Shown here piece after piece: positions 23,208 through 34,570 of a stretch of 64,000 bases of DNA. The stretch is from Hymenopus coronatus (Eukaryota > Arthropoda > Insecta > Mantodea > Hymenopodidae), in assembly GCA_030762935.1 (NCBI GenBank), contig CM060883.1:29568501-29632500 (forward strand), read 5' to 3'. The notes beneath the pieces were generated by a model that worked only from the letters and a program-made list of their open reading frames with translations, was not told the DNA's origin and searched no databases. Numbering within the stretch: position 1 is the stretch's first letter; each line of letters begins with the position of its first letter. A program made the translations under genes and the position numbers.

Positions 23208-24078
23208 ACTTTCTTTATACGCACTATGTACATAGTGTATATAGAAGGTATTGCACTCCACCAAAAATTTCGATACCGAGATTTCACCGGAAATATATGT
23301 TTTAGGATCCCCTTTATCTAAAAAAAGCATTTTCACACAAAGAAAGGTCCGAGTGTGTGTGTGTGTGTCCGTGTGTCTATGAACACGATAACTCAAAAAC
23401 AAAAAGTCGGTAAAATATCAAACTTGGTATTTAAGTTTAGTATCTTCCAGGGATGCGACACGAAGATTTTGAGAAAAATCCCCCCACCCCCAACTACCCT
23501 TTACATGGAACTTTTTTCGAAAATTTTGATATTCTCAAAAATGGCTCTAACGATTTTGATTAAAATTTCGGATATTAAACATATTTACCTGACAAATGAA
23601 ATGTATATCTTGAATTTTCTGGGAATAGCCTCTGAAGAGTACTTTATTCTGGATGAATTTTACTAAATTTTGAATAACTGCTAAACCGTAAGAGATGGAC
23701 AAAAACTTACTATACAAAAAATGTAGAGCACGTTAAAACACACAATTTATGTTATATAAAATTTTTCGTGGAGTTCGTCGTTTTTGTGACATTCCTTATT
23801 TTTGGTTTCTGCTATGAAAAACGTATACTTTTCTGATACTGGAACTTGTCAACTCCTATCCATATAAACAAAGGAACTTCATTGGCATAGCAACCAGCTT
23901 TTGACTATCACTTTAACCTACGGTTGTCCCTTATTTCTCTTCTACTTACAAGGATGCGAGTAATAAGACTATTTCTGCTAATTTTTTCTGATTAGCATAA
24001 GGTAAATAGAAGTGTAAGCTTTTAAGAATAATTTGTTGCAGAGATGTAGAGAAAGTCATGTGAATGCAACACATCAGA
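23208..24078 (-). mobile_element. HL1 full copy (871 bp)
   Basis: Complete minus copy: ACTTTCTTTATACGCACTAT hairpin side at left, GTCATGTGAATGC-AACACATCAGA at right, T run at left. The plus-strand ORF 23355-23666 (about 100 residues) is the recurrent HL1 frame, seen in at least six other copies. Confidence 0.9.
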
Positions 24079-24641
24079 TATTTTGGGGAGTTTCCCGGGT
24101 TACTAGGCGATTGCTGGAGAGGATTCTTCATTCCCCCGAACTTCCTATCCCTTCATTTCATCACAACCGGTATTTTTAAGGGTTGCTAGTGTCGACGAGG
24201 ACCGCGGCAGAAGCGCCATTTCGTGGAAGTGACAGCGCTCTGGTAGTGGTTATCTGCGGACCCAAGTGGTCTATCCGGGATTGAGCCAAAGGCTCCTGTC
24301 GCTCCCCGCGTCGAGATGAAGAACTGCTTGTGAACTGTTAGAGACCGTCCACGACGGCTCTCTTCCTGTCCAGATGTGGCCGTCATCTGAAATTACATTC
24401 ATCTCATCCTTTCTCCAGGGGTCTGAAGTACAATAAGCCCATGGCTGCAGTGTGGAATACCCCTCCGTAAGGTACACATACACACACATGCACACACATA
24501 TGAGTACAGATAAGGTGACACACGCAGATAGAAACAGTATTGAAGAATAACACGCAGCTTACCTTAATAGATAAGTGGCCGTGCCAATTCCGTGTGCAAT
24601 TCTGAACACGACGTTGTTTCATTTTCTAAGAAGAAGAAGAT
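24079..24641. other. GC-richer island, unrecognised
   Basis: Higher GC than its surroundings (CTCCCCGCGTCGAGATGAAG, CCGTCCACGACGG), with short minus-strand ORFs (24186-24386, 24271-24495) lacking known motifs. It could be the end of a retroelement or a 5' gene region. Confidence 0.35.
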
Positions 24642-25060
24642 AAGTTTTTTTTGTGTAAGTGTGTGTGCACGTGTGTGTGGGCGGCATAGCTAAAAACGAA
24701 ACGCTCGTTAAATACCAAGCTTGGTATTTAAGTTCAAAATCTTTTAAGGTTGCCCCACAAAGATTTTCAACAAATTCATCTCACCCCATTATGCTGTATA
24801 TGTGACATTTTTTTCAAAAATTTTGATTTTATCAAAATTAGCTTTAACGATTTTTCATTAAAATACCATATATTTAAGATATTTTCTGGCAAACGTAATT
24901 AATACCTTGAATTTTCTGGGAATAGCCTCTAAAGACTGCTTATTCTGGATGACTTTTGCAAGTAAGAGAAAGACAGAAGCTCGCTGCATAAAACAAGTAG
25001 ATTTCATTAAAACACACACTTTATGAGAGACATTTTTTAAATAAATAAATATAAAATGAG
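24642..25060 (-). mobile_element. HL1 partial copy
   Basis: GTGTGTGGGCGGCATAGCTA, CTTGGTATTTAAGTTC and TTGAATTTTCTGGGAATAGC place it in the HL1 middle. Both ends are missing. It abuts, and perhaps truncates, the DDE transposase remnant to its right. Confidence 0.7.
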
Positions 25061-25101
25061 TTAACCGTATTATTCTTTGTACAACGGTAGCAATAAAGTC
25101 T

Positions 25102-25269
25102 TTATCGTTGACACGGAAACACCAATATAATATGCAACTGGTTGTGAGCTTGTGGCACTGGATATAAATACTGTTTATTCAGAGCTTCTTCATCATATTT
25201 GTCTATAATGCTACTTTTAATATCACGCCCTTCGGAATACACTATCGTACATTTCTTAGCTTCAGACAT
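25102..25269 (-). pseudogene. DDE transposase N-terminus (Tc1/IS630-type), broken
   Basis: Minus-strand frame from ATG at 25269 to a stop at 25102, 55 codons. MSEAKKCTIVYSEGRDI and DKYDEEALNK resemble the start of insect IS630/Tc1-like transposases. After QAHNQ the helix-turn-helix continues in another frame as YIGVSVSTIKTLLPLY, so there is a frameshift. The catalytic domain is missing; HL1 sequence begins about 40 bases downstream. Family recognition is from memory of the N-terminal pattern. Confidence 0.5.
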
Positions 25270-26022
25270 GGTGAAAAGAATAGAAAATCTTCTTACAACA
25301 TTGAACTACTGCACTTATTATGCTAGGTAGGCTATGCTAGGTTAATACACACATCTGCAGGAATTATTACTGCATAACAGCTCACCGGGTAACCAGATAT
25401 CGCTTTCCCCTCTCCCCACACCTCGTCCTGCAGGGCTCTCGAGCCCAGAACATAACCATATATATTCTTAAGGTCAGGCGATAAAAGCGATATAAACACT
25501 ACGCTATGAAAGATGTATGTGCTTTCGTCATTCGATAGTATATGCCAAACGTCCCAAGTTATAGAATTTCACATATTCGAGAAGGAAAAGTCGTCTCCAG
25601 TTTTACCACCATACTGGTTGTAAAAAATCCCATATTTCATTCTGTTTAAAGTGTAATATGAATAGCGCGCATGTTCATTCAGCATAATGGTATCGATAAC
25701 TGCATGGTCTTAGTGCACATATGGTAGCATGGCCACGTCACAGGGTTCTGTGGTCAAGCCAAGAACTTTAGTTGAGAGTGTATTAAGACGGAAATATATA
25801 AAAAAATTTCTTTAACGAAAAAATTTGAATATTTCGAGATAGTTGAAAGTGACTGAATGGATGAAATTCGTAAAGAAATTGTCAATATTTTCATTGACAT
25901 ATTTTGATTATGCTAATGTGATTTTATTGCGTGTTTATGGTTCATATAACTGTAAGAGGAAGCAATATTTTCAATTCCGAACAGAAAATTTAACACTGAA
26001 AGGAGTGAGTGTTCAAATTCGG
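25270..26022. other. No gene recognised
   Basis: Contains possible upstream DNA of the transposase remnant, then AT-rich sequence. It ends in an A run of about 34 bases (26022-26056) that borders the next HL1 copy. Confidence 0.4.
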
Positions 26023-26056
<34 letters not shown>

Positions 26057-26058
<2 letters not shown>

Positions 26059-26874
26059 ACGTGTCCCTTTCACATAACTTACTTATATGTTCTACAAATA
26101 AACTTCTTACAATAGATTATTTTTCTTTCTGCACCATGTTAATTCAGATAAGCATTAGCAGAATTATCTTATTACTTAGTTCCTTACAAATAGAAGGGAA
26201 CTATATTAAGGCGATAGTCAAATGTTTTAAAAGCTGTAACTACGCGATTGTCATTGAAATTAGCTTCCTTGCACGGCCAGGAGTAAAACAAAGGACGACT
26301 TCCTGTTTGAGAAAAGCATATATATTTTAAAATTGAAATCAATAACAAGGAATAATACGGAAATGGTTAGCTCCACAGCAACGTAAAGAGTATACATAAT
26401 GTGTTTTGACGAGATCTACAGTTTTGGTGTAGTAATTTTCGTCAACCTCCTTCATTTACCGGCTATAAAAAATCCATGCAGAATAAAGAAGGTTTCAGAG
26501 GCTATTCCCGGAAAATCAAGATATGCATTTCTAATTGTATGTAAATATGTTTAATATTCGGCATTTTAAACAAAATAGTTACAGCCGTTTCTGAGTAAAT
26601 CAAAATGCTGGAACATTTTTCCAGGTAAAGGGTATTTTGAAGTGGGGGGGGGTTCTTGAAATACTAAATTTAAACACCTAGTTTGGTATTTAATGAACTT
26701 TTCGTTTTTAAATTATGCAGTCCACACGCACAATTAATTATCTTTTTCTAAAAAAATACTTTTTAATTAAGGAGGTCTCAAAACACGTATTTCCGGTGAA
26801 ATCTCGGTATCGAATTTTTGGTGGAATACAATAGCTTCTCCACCTACTATGCACATTGCACATACACACTAGAG
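26057..26874 (+). mobile_element. HL1 copy, degraded ends
   Basis: Begins after the A run with TGACGTGTCCCTTTCACATA and ends CACACTAGAG followed by A's. The hairpin is weakened. It is the 5' variant with TGTTCTACAAATAAACTTC. Confidence 0.8.
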
Positions 26875-28049
26875 AAAAAAAATGTGTATTTAAAATTACA
26901 CTGAAGTATGGTTTGTAAGGGGTTTTATGATCCTGTTAAGTATAATGCAAACTTTTTTTACCAACGCAATGAAACAATTTTTGCAACGAAAAATATCAAA
27001 TTTGAAATACGATATTTCATTAAAATATGCAGATGACTAACCGTATATCCAAGACAGGTTTCTTATACATAATTAATAATCTTAAGAATAAAAATATTCT
27101 TTTACTCGAATGTTTCAGGCAAAGTTGCTCTGGGGTTTCTTTAAAATTTTAGCACAGAATACAAATAGACGTTTAATTGTAAATATACATATGTTCTACA
27201 AAGCAATATTTACAGCACCGCCTTTGGTCTTCAAAATCAGGAGGGGCGAGTATCTTTTATCACCATTTTAAAAATCTGGCATGCCTATCCGAGAAGCAGG
27301 TTTAAAACGAAGGATCCTTCTATATCTAGATATTTGTCAATAAAAATTTACGCGCATTTTAATTGCAATAGCTCTTGTTACATAATATATTTGATTTATG
27401 TAGCCGTGAAAATATAAATTTGATAAAATCCTCTTCGGGGATATTAACGTAAATATTCATGTTAAATGTGGAAATACTTTGTACTGCACAACTTCCTATT
27501 CCACTGTAGCCAACTAGTCACGTGACAGAGATACCACGAAAAGTCATGTGGAACATACTTTAATAGGTACATATAGGAGAATCGTTGCAAAGCGTATTAT
27601 GTCTAAAGAGGAAAATTTTACAGGAAAAGCCAAAAATGATTACAGTTAACTATGGGAGGAATAAACGAACAATCACAAATCATGCATTTACATGTCCCAA
27701 AAGAAATATGTTTTTCAAAATTGAAGCTTTCAAAATTAAGAATTAATATTGAGACTAATGTGGAGCGTTACCACAATTTTCACATTTGTAAATAAGAAAG
27801 CAACAATGTCAAACTGAAGCATATAATTAGTAGGAATCATGTAAAAATTGTAAGGTACACTTGAATAGTAGAACTTCCTACATCCTCTAAGTGGTGCAAA
27901 TGGCATCGTTATGATGTTTCCATGATCGGATTTGAATTTCTAATTCGCGAGTTCGCCACTATACGCCATGGTGACGAGGAATCGGCTGATGGCACTGCGA
28001 AACAAAATCACGACTTGTGGACGCGAAATTGCGGAAAAGTTTGCCCAGG
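26875..28049. other. No feature recognised
   Basis: About 1.2 kb of AT-rich sequence without a recognisable repeat or gene. The short plus ORF beginning at 27922 runs into SINE sequence and is not supported. Confidence 0.4.
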
Positions 28050-28255
28050 AACCTTCTTCTTTCAAGGTATGGGGTTCTTTTATGTGCAAATAAACATTAC
28101 ACGGGACCACCGGCTTTACTTTCATTCCGAATGAAGCCATGCTAAGGATTTTTTTTGTGTCTGAAAAAATCCACCACTCTCCGCCAGGTTTGAACCTGCA
28201 ATCTCAAGTTTTAGAGGCTAGCACGAAACCACTGCACTAGGAGAGCGACGTTCCT
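28050..28255 (-). mobile_element. S-A-related SINE, diverged
   Basis: Minus strand: CGCTCTCCTAGTGCAGTGGT (A box), TTGCAGGTTCAAACCTGGCG (B box), then AATCCTTAGCATGGCTTC and TGTAATGTTTATTTGCAC. It shares body order with S-A but has a different head; the copy at 48525 is similar. Confidence 0.65.
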
Positions 28256-28346
28256 CTTGAAAATTGATAACATAAATTACATTAATTTTTATCTTACAGC
28301 AATAACAGTTTACTGCATTACAAAAATATGTTTCTTGTTAAAAAAA

Positions 28347-28736
28347 TTTGATGTGTTACATTCACATGAATTTCTCTACATCTCTGCAACAAATTATTGT
28401 TAAAAAAATTATGCTTCTATTTACTTCATGCTAATCGAGAAAAAATTAGCAGAAATAGTCTTATTACTTGCTTCCATGTAAGCAGAAGCGAAATAAGGCA
28501 GTACACTAGGTTAAAGATATAGTCAAAAGCTGGTTGCTATGTGACTGAAGTTCATTTGTTTGTATGGACAAGAGTTGACAAATTCCTGTAAGAGAAAAGT
28601 ATACGTTTGTTAAAGCTGAAACCAAAAGCAAGGAATATCTAAAAAAACGATCAACTCCATAGCATAAATTGTGTGTTTTAATGTGCTCTACAGTTTTTTT
28701 GTTTTTTTTTTTTTTTGTTGGTAAATTTTTGTCTAT
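28347..28736 (+). mobile_element. HL1 5' half, head-to-head with next copy
   Basis: Starts TTGATGTGTTACATTCACAT and runs to TTTTTGTCTATCC, where it meets a minus-strand copy at AAAAATTCGATG. The result is a large imperfect palindrome. A T-rich run lies at 28694-28716. Confidence 0.75.
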
Positions 28737-29720
28737 CCAAAAATTCGATGTAGAGATTTCACTGAAAATGTATGTATTGAGGTCTTCTGAGTCCGAAACA
28801 TTTTTTTTAGAAAAAGGTCTGTTGTCTGGACAGCATAGCTCAAAAACGAAAATACCTTTAAATTCCAAATTTGGTAGGATTTATATTTAGTATCTTCCAA
28901 GTATGCGACACGAATATTTTGAAGAAAACACCCCCACCCCAAACTACCCTTTACATGGAAAATTTTCGAAAATTTTGATTTTCTCAAAAATACCCATGTT
29001 AAAGGTATTCGCATGAGAAATAAAATGTAATTCTTGAATTTTCTGGTAATAGCACTGAAGACCTCTTTATTTTGGATAAATTTTGCTGAATTTTGGATAA
29101 CTGGTAAACGGTAAGAAATACACAAAAATTGTAGATTTTGTTAAAACACACAATTTTTGTCATACAATTTTTTTCGTGAAACTGACCACTTTTTAGATAT
29201 TCCTTGTTATTGGTTTCAGTTTTAAAATACTTAAATGTTTCACACACGGGAATATGTCAACTCCTGGTTATGGAAAGAAACGGATTTTACTTACACGGCA
29301 AACCAGGTTTTATAAGATTTGACCTTTAGCCTAGCATATTCCCTTATTTCCTTTCTATTTACAAGGAAGCAAGCAATATGGACATTTCTGCTATATTTAT
29401 CTCTATTAGCATGAAGAGGCCGCGCCGTGGCCGAGTGGTCAGGCCTCTCACCTAGACGGTCCGGGTTCGATCCCAAGTGACCGCATGTGAGATTTGTGAT
29501 GGACAAAGTGGCGCAGGGGTGGGGTTTCTCCGGGTTTTCCGGTTTCCCCCGCCATCTCAGTCCACCGGGGCTCCATCTTCATATATCATCAGTGTCATCG
29601 CCTGCGGCGCCAGAGAGCAGTACAAAAATATATTAGCATGAAGCAGATGGAAGAATAAGCTTTTCAACAATAATTTGTTACAGGGATGTAGACAAAGTCA
29701 TGTGAGTGGAACACATCAGA
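28737..29720 (-). mobile_element. HL1 copy carrying S-E SINE
   Basis: Lacks the hairpin end. Continues to GTAGACAAAGTCATGTGAGT and ACACATCAGA plus a T run. Interrupted by the SINE at 29417-29630. Confidence 0.8.
29417..29630 (+). mobile_element. S-E SINE with 13-bp target duplication
   Basis: Head GCCGTGGCCGAGTGGTCAGG (A box), GGTCCGGGTTCGATCCCA (B box). Body GGGTTTCTCCGGGTTTTCC, then CATCGCCTGCGGCGCC. The duplication TATTAGCATGAAG is at 29404-29416 and 29631-29643. Confidence 0.9.
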
Positions 29721-30167
29721 TTTTTTTTTTGTTTACTTCAGACATTTTTTTTTTCTCCTTGAGAAGAAAAAATGTACATACGAATATTGCAAAAACGGAA
29801 ACGAACTTTTTAGCATAAGTCTTTATATTTAGTCAAGTCCGAGTTTTTATTACTGTACCCGAAGAAGATATTAATAACTATTCACTCAGCGCTATTGCTG
29901 TTTTGTGAAAGCTTTGCGTCATTACAGTAAAAGCAATAACACTAAGAATAACTCAAACTGTATACTATGATAGCGTGTTGTTATTTGGTACAGTGCACAG
30001 CTGCTTAGCTTTATTTCCGGGAAAAAGATGCGAATCAAGATATGTTCCGTGACACACTAGTGCTGATAATACTCCTCATACAACAGTTTTTACCAACGTA
30101 TAGGTCGCGCGCCAGTTCTTGACTTTTTTAAATGAGGGTACCCAAAGCAGGAAGACCAGTCAGATGT
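29721..30167. other. No feature recognised
   Basis: About 450 bases, AT-rich, no gene or repeat identified. Confidence 0.4.
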
Positions 30168-30420
30168 TCCTTTTTTTTTTTTTTAAGCTTAATCCTTTCA
30201 CCTGGTTGGTATATCGGACGATGAATGATATTGGTGTAATGATGCTCAAATCATCTTGGGGCCCATGGAGCTTAGAGTTACTTATCTTCTCAGGATTAGG
30301 GAAACCCCCGAGAAAAAAAAAAACAACCTTATCCGGGTAACTTACCCTAAGCGAGATTCTAACTCACGACTTATTGAATGTGAGGCAGACACGCTATTCC
30401 CACACTATCTAGGCGGGCAG
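30168..30420 (-). mobile_element. S-B SINE
   Basis: T run at left, then AATCCTTTCACCTGGTTGGT, GGGGCCCATGGAGCTTAGAG and TAACTTACCCTAAGCGAGAT, with the degraded tRNA head (AGGCAGACACGCTA) at right. The orientation is that of the copy at 11230. Confidence 0.8.
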
Positions 30421-30748
30421 TCAGTTGTTATGTACGTTATCCTCATGTTTCTGCCCTTCAGTAGTACAACTACTACAAAGCCAAAATACTTGCAGTGATG
30501 TCAGTCACATGTATTCACTGTCAACCTGGGTTACTACTTACACCACACTTTACATCTACTTTTCTTGTATTTCTTCTATTCCCGACATTTCTCCCTTATC
30601 TTCTTATCTTGTAGTCATTTTCATTAATAACTAAGCATCTCTCGTTAAAATACTGGCAATGACATAAACCCGTAACACACAATATTTTGCAGTCAACTGT
30701 ACGCTGTGTATTCTCGAAACGTAATCATAAGGAAGCAGAGATCTTTTT

Positions 30749-30889
30749 ACTTTCTCTAGCCACTTATGTACAATGTACATAAGGATAGAGAAGTATTGTA
30801 TTCCACCCAAAAATTCGATACCGAGATTTCACCGGAAATTCATGTTTTAGGAGCCCCTGTATCCAAAAAAAAGAATTTTCAGAAAAAGG

Positions 30890-30928
<39 letters not shown>

Positions 30929-31659
30929 TTGTGTTAACACGATAGCTCCAAAACGAAAAGTAGCTAAAATACCAAACTTGGTATTTAAGTTTAGTATCTT
31001 CCAGGGATGCGACATGAAGATTTTGAGAAAAATCCCCCCACCCCAAACTACCCTTTACATGAAACTTTTTTCGAAAATTTTGATTTTCTTAAAATGGCTC
31101 TAACGACTTTGATTAAAATATCATATATTAAATATATTTACCTAACAAATAAAATGTATATCTTGAATTTTCTGGGAATAGCTTCTGAAGACCTGTTTAT
31201 TCTGGAAGAATTTTGCTTAATTTGGCATAACTAGTAAACCGTAAGAGATAGACAACAAGTCACTATACAAAATATGTAGGTCTTGTTAAAATATACAAGT
31301 TATGTCATATACATTTTTCTTGTGGAGCTTACCGTTTTCGAGGTATTCATTGTTATTAGTTTCAGTTGTGAAGTACTTATACTTTTCTCAGACGGGAGTG
31401 CCCGTTTTTCTTTTGTTCTACTCCTGGCCAAGAAAAGAAGCGATTTGTAATGACAATCGCATAACGACAGCTTTTAAAACATTTCACTATTGGTTTAGCC
31501 TAGTGTATTCCCTTATTTTCTTCCTACTTATACGGAACTAAATAATAAGAACATTGTGCTAATCAGTACCACGATTAGCAAGGTACAAAAAGAAGAAAAA
31601 TCTTATGTATGAAGTTTGTAGAACAGCTAGAGAAAGTCATATGAGTGTAACACATCAGA
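30749..31659 (-). mobile_element. HL1 full copy (911 bp)
   Basis: Complete: ACTTTCTCTAGCCACTTATG at left, a (GT)n at 30893-30926, GTGTAACACATCAGA at right, T runs on both sides. Belongs to the 5' variant with GTAGAACAGCTAGAGAAAG. Confidence 0.9.
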
Positions 31660-32077
31660 TTTTTTTAAATGTATTTATTTAAAGTCGCTCTAAATACAAT
31701 ATTATATAGCGGCTTCTAATTAGGGCTACAATACATTAGTTGAATACATTCGTAAACTTATTTGCTACCCTGTTTAACAAGAGTAGGCTAGCTCATTGTA
31801 TCTTAGCCAGGGTTGCCAACTTGACGGATTTTCCGTCAAAATTGAGAGATTTTCTAGTTGTATAACGGGCGAAATTTATTTTTGAAAGATGCCGGATTTT
31901 TTGGCGGATATTATTAGAAATTATTTATTAATGTTATGTTAGCTTTCTTACAAAACCTCACGGGTGTAAATCTTTGTGTACTAGCAAGGCCGTGTCATGA
32001 TTATATACGCGTCTATATTGCTGTGGCATATAAATATTATACTGCATATTATGATGCCATGCAAAGAACGTAAAAAA
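31660..32077. other. Non-HL1 interval
   Basis: Starts AAATGTATTTATTTAAAGTC, similar to the tail of the retroelement at 13868, so it may be another 3' end of that kind. It also has TTGACGGATTTTCCGTCAA (31831-31849), a near-perfect palindrome related to the TTTTGACGGA arms at 34.6 and 35.8 kb. Confidence 0.4.
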
Positions 32078-32956
32078 TCTGATGTGTACCATTCACATGA
32101 CTTTCTCTATATCCCTGCAACAGATTATTCTTAAAAAGCTTATACTTCTATTTACTTCATGCTAATCAGAAGCAATGAGCAGAAATAGTCTTATTACTTG
32201 CTTCCTTGTAAGTAGAAGCGAAATAAGGGAGTACCATAGGTTAAAATGATAGTCAAAAGCTGGCTGCTATGTCAATGAAGTTCTTTTGTTTATATGGATA
32301 GGAGTTGACAAGTTCCTGTATGAGAAAAGTATAGGTTTTTCATAGCAGAAACCAAAAATAAGGAATGTCTCAAAAACGACGAACTCACGAAAAAAATGTA
32401 TATAACATAAATTGTGTGTTTTAACGTGCTCTACATTTTTTGTGTAGTGAGTTTTTGTCCATCTCTTACGGTTTAGCAGTTATTCAAAATTCAGTAAAAT
32501 TCATCCAGAATAAACTACTCTTCAGAGGCTATTCCCAGAAAATGCAAGATATACATTTTATTTGTCAGGTAAATATCTTTAATATACGAAATTTTAATCA
32601 AAACCGCTAGAGCCATTTTTGAGAAAATCAAAATTTTCTAAACAAGTTCCATGTAAAGGGTAGTTGGGGGTGGGGGATTTTTCTCAAAATCTTCGTGTCG
32701 CATCCCTGGAAGATACTAAATTTAAATACCAAGTTTGGTATTTTACCGACTTTTCGTTTTTGAGTTATCGTATTCACAGACACACGGACACACTGACACA
32801 CGCACACACACACACACGGACCTTTTTGTGAAAATGCTTTTTTTGGATATTGGGGACCCTAAAACATATATTTCCGGTGAAATCTCGGTATCGAATTTTT
32901 GTGTGGAGTGCAATACCTTCTCTATACACTATGTACATAGTGCGTATAGAGAAAGT
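32078..32956 (+). mobile_element. HL1 full copy (879 bp)
   Basis: One of the cleanest copies: TCTGATGTGTACCATTCACA to GCGTATAGAGAAAGT, with the hairpin CACTATGTACATAGTGCG. A useful reference for the family. Confidence 0.9.
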
Positions 32957-32967
32957 AAAAATGTAAA

Positions 32968-33254
32968 CAGCGTGTTATTTTTGGACGCTCTTTAACTGCT
33001 GTAGTTCTCAGCGTCCCATTCTAAACTGGACGTGAAAGACCGCTTAATTTTGCTCAGAGGCCTCTCTATCAGGCTTGAGGTTCTTTTACGTGCCGTAAAT
33101 CTATGACACAGGACAACGGCTTTACTTCCCTTCCGAAGGAAGCCATACTAAGGATTTTTACACCCGAAAAAATTCATCGTCCTCCTCCGGGTTTGAATCC
33201 ATGACCTGGGATATATGAAGTTAGCATGGTAACCATTACAATATGGAGGGCGAC
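32968..33254 (-). mobile_element. S-A SINE
   Basis: GCGTCCCATTCTAAACTGGA, CACGGACAACGGC-like and GGAAGCCATACTAAGG motifs, with the B box (TCCGGGTTTGAATCCATGAC read on plus) and head at the right. It lies just after the end of an HL1. The target duplication is not evident. Confidence 0.8.
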
Positions 33255-33379
33255 ATGCAATGAATGTGCTTTACTTTATGAATCAGTGTGAATTCTGAAA
33301 GCAGAATAGTGAATGCAATGCTAATTCGGTGTTTGTGGTGCCTGGTTGCATGTTTAACGGTTATCTTATATTACTGTTT

Positions 33380-34230
33380 ACTTTCTCTACACGTACTATG
33401 TGCATAAGAGAAGGTATTGCATTATACCCAAAAATTCTATATCGAGAATTCACCGGAAATATATGTTTTAGGGTCCCCTGTATCCAAAAAAGCACTTATA
33501 GAAAAAGGTCCGTGTGTCTGTGAACACGATAACTCAAAAACGAAAAGACCGTTAAATACCAAACTTGGTATTTAAGTTTGGTATCTTCCAAGGATGCGAC
33601 ACGAAGATTTTCAAGAAAAATCCCCCTACCCACAACTACCCTTTACATGGAACTTTTTTTTTTTTGGAAAATTTTGATTTTCTCAAAGATGGCTCTAACG
33701 ATTTTGATTAAAATATCGTATATTAAAGATATTTGCCTGACAAATAAAATGTATATCTCGAAGTTGTTGAGAATAGCCTCTGAAGACTACTTTATTCTGG
33801 GTAAATTTTACGGAATTTTGCATAACTGGTAAACCCTAAGAGAGAGAAAAAAAACTTACCACACAAAAAATGTAGAGCACGTTAAAACACACAATTACTG
33901 TCCTATACATTTTTTTCGTGAGTTTGATCGTTTTTGGGATATTCCTTGTTATTGGTTTCAGCTTTAAAAATCTTATACTTTTCTCATACATGAATTTGTC
34001 AACTCCTGTGCATATAAACAAAGGAACTTCAGTAACAAAGCAACCAGGTTTTGACTACCATTTTGACCTATGGTACTTCTTTATTTCGCTTCTACTTACA
34101 AGGAAGCAAGTAATAAGACTATTACTGCTAATTTGTTCTCGATTAGCATGAAGTAAATAGAAGAATAAGCTTTTTAACAATAATATGTTGCAGAGATGTA
34201 GAGAAAGTCATGTGAATGGAACACATCAGA
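33380..34230 (-). mobile_element. HL1 full copy (851 bp)
   Basis: ACTTTCTCTACACGTACTAT at left with half of the hairpin lost (GTGCATAAGAGAAGG); GTCATGTGAATGG-AACACATCAGA at right. Confidence 0.85.
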
Positions 34231-34570
34231 TTTTGAAGTACCTTATTGAACAAACGATTAAGCGGTATATAAGTAATTTTAGAAAAGAAAGAACATTAAA
34301 GGTATGGTTGTTAGAGATGCCCGGGGAACATAGTGCGCGGTGCAAATATTTGCAATGCAACGTGAATGTGTGCTTGTAAGATTTACTTCAAGGAAAAAGT
34401 AGGAAGCATTTAAAAGCTAAACCTTTTTCAATTTCACGGTCAAAGTTGCCTATCAAGCACACGCATGCACGTGCAGCTGCTTTTGCATTGTTTGTAGTTA
34501 ATTAATGTGCAATTAGATGCTTTGATCTTTCAGATCCAACCAAGGCATTTTTCCAAAGTGCTGACCTTGA

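Noticed and set aside
23355..23666. About 100-residue ORF that could be a gene
   Set aside because: The same frame appears in many HL1 copies with varied truncations. It is a repeat frame, not a single gene.
25843..26115. ORF with poly-Lys tract
   Set aside because: Depends on an A34 run; no other coding sign.
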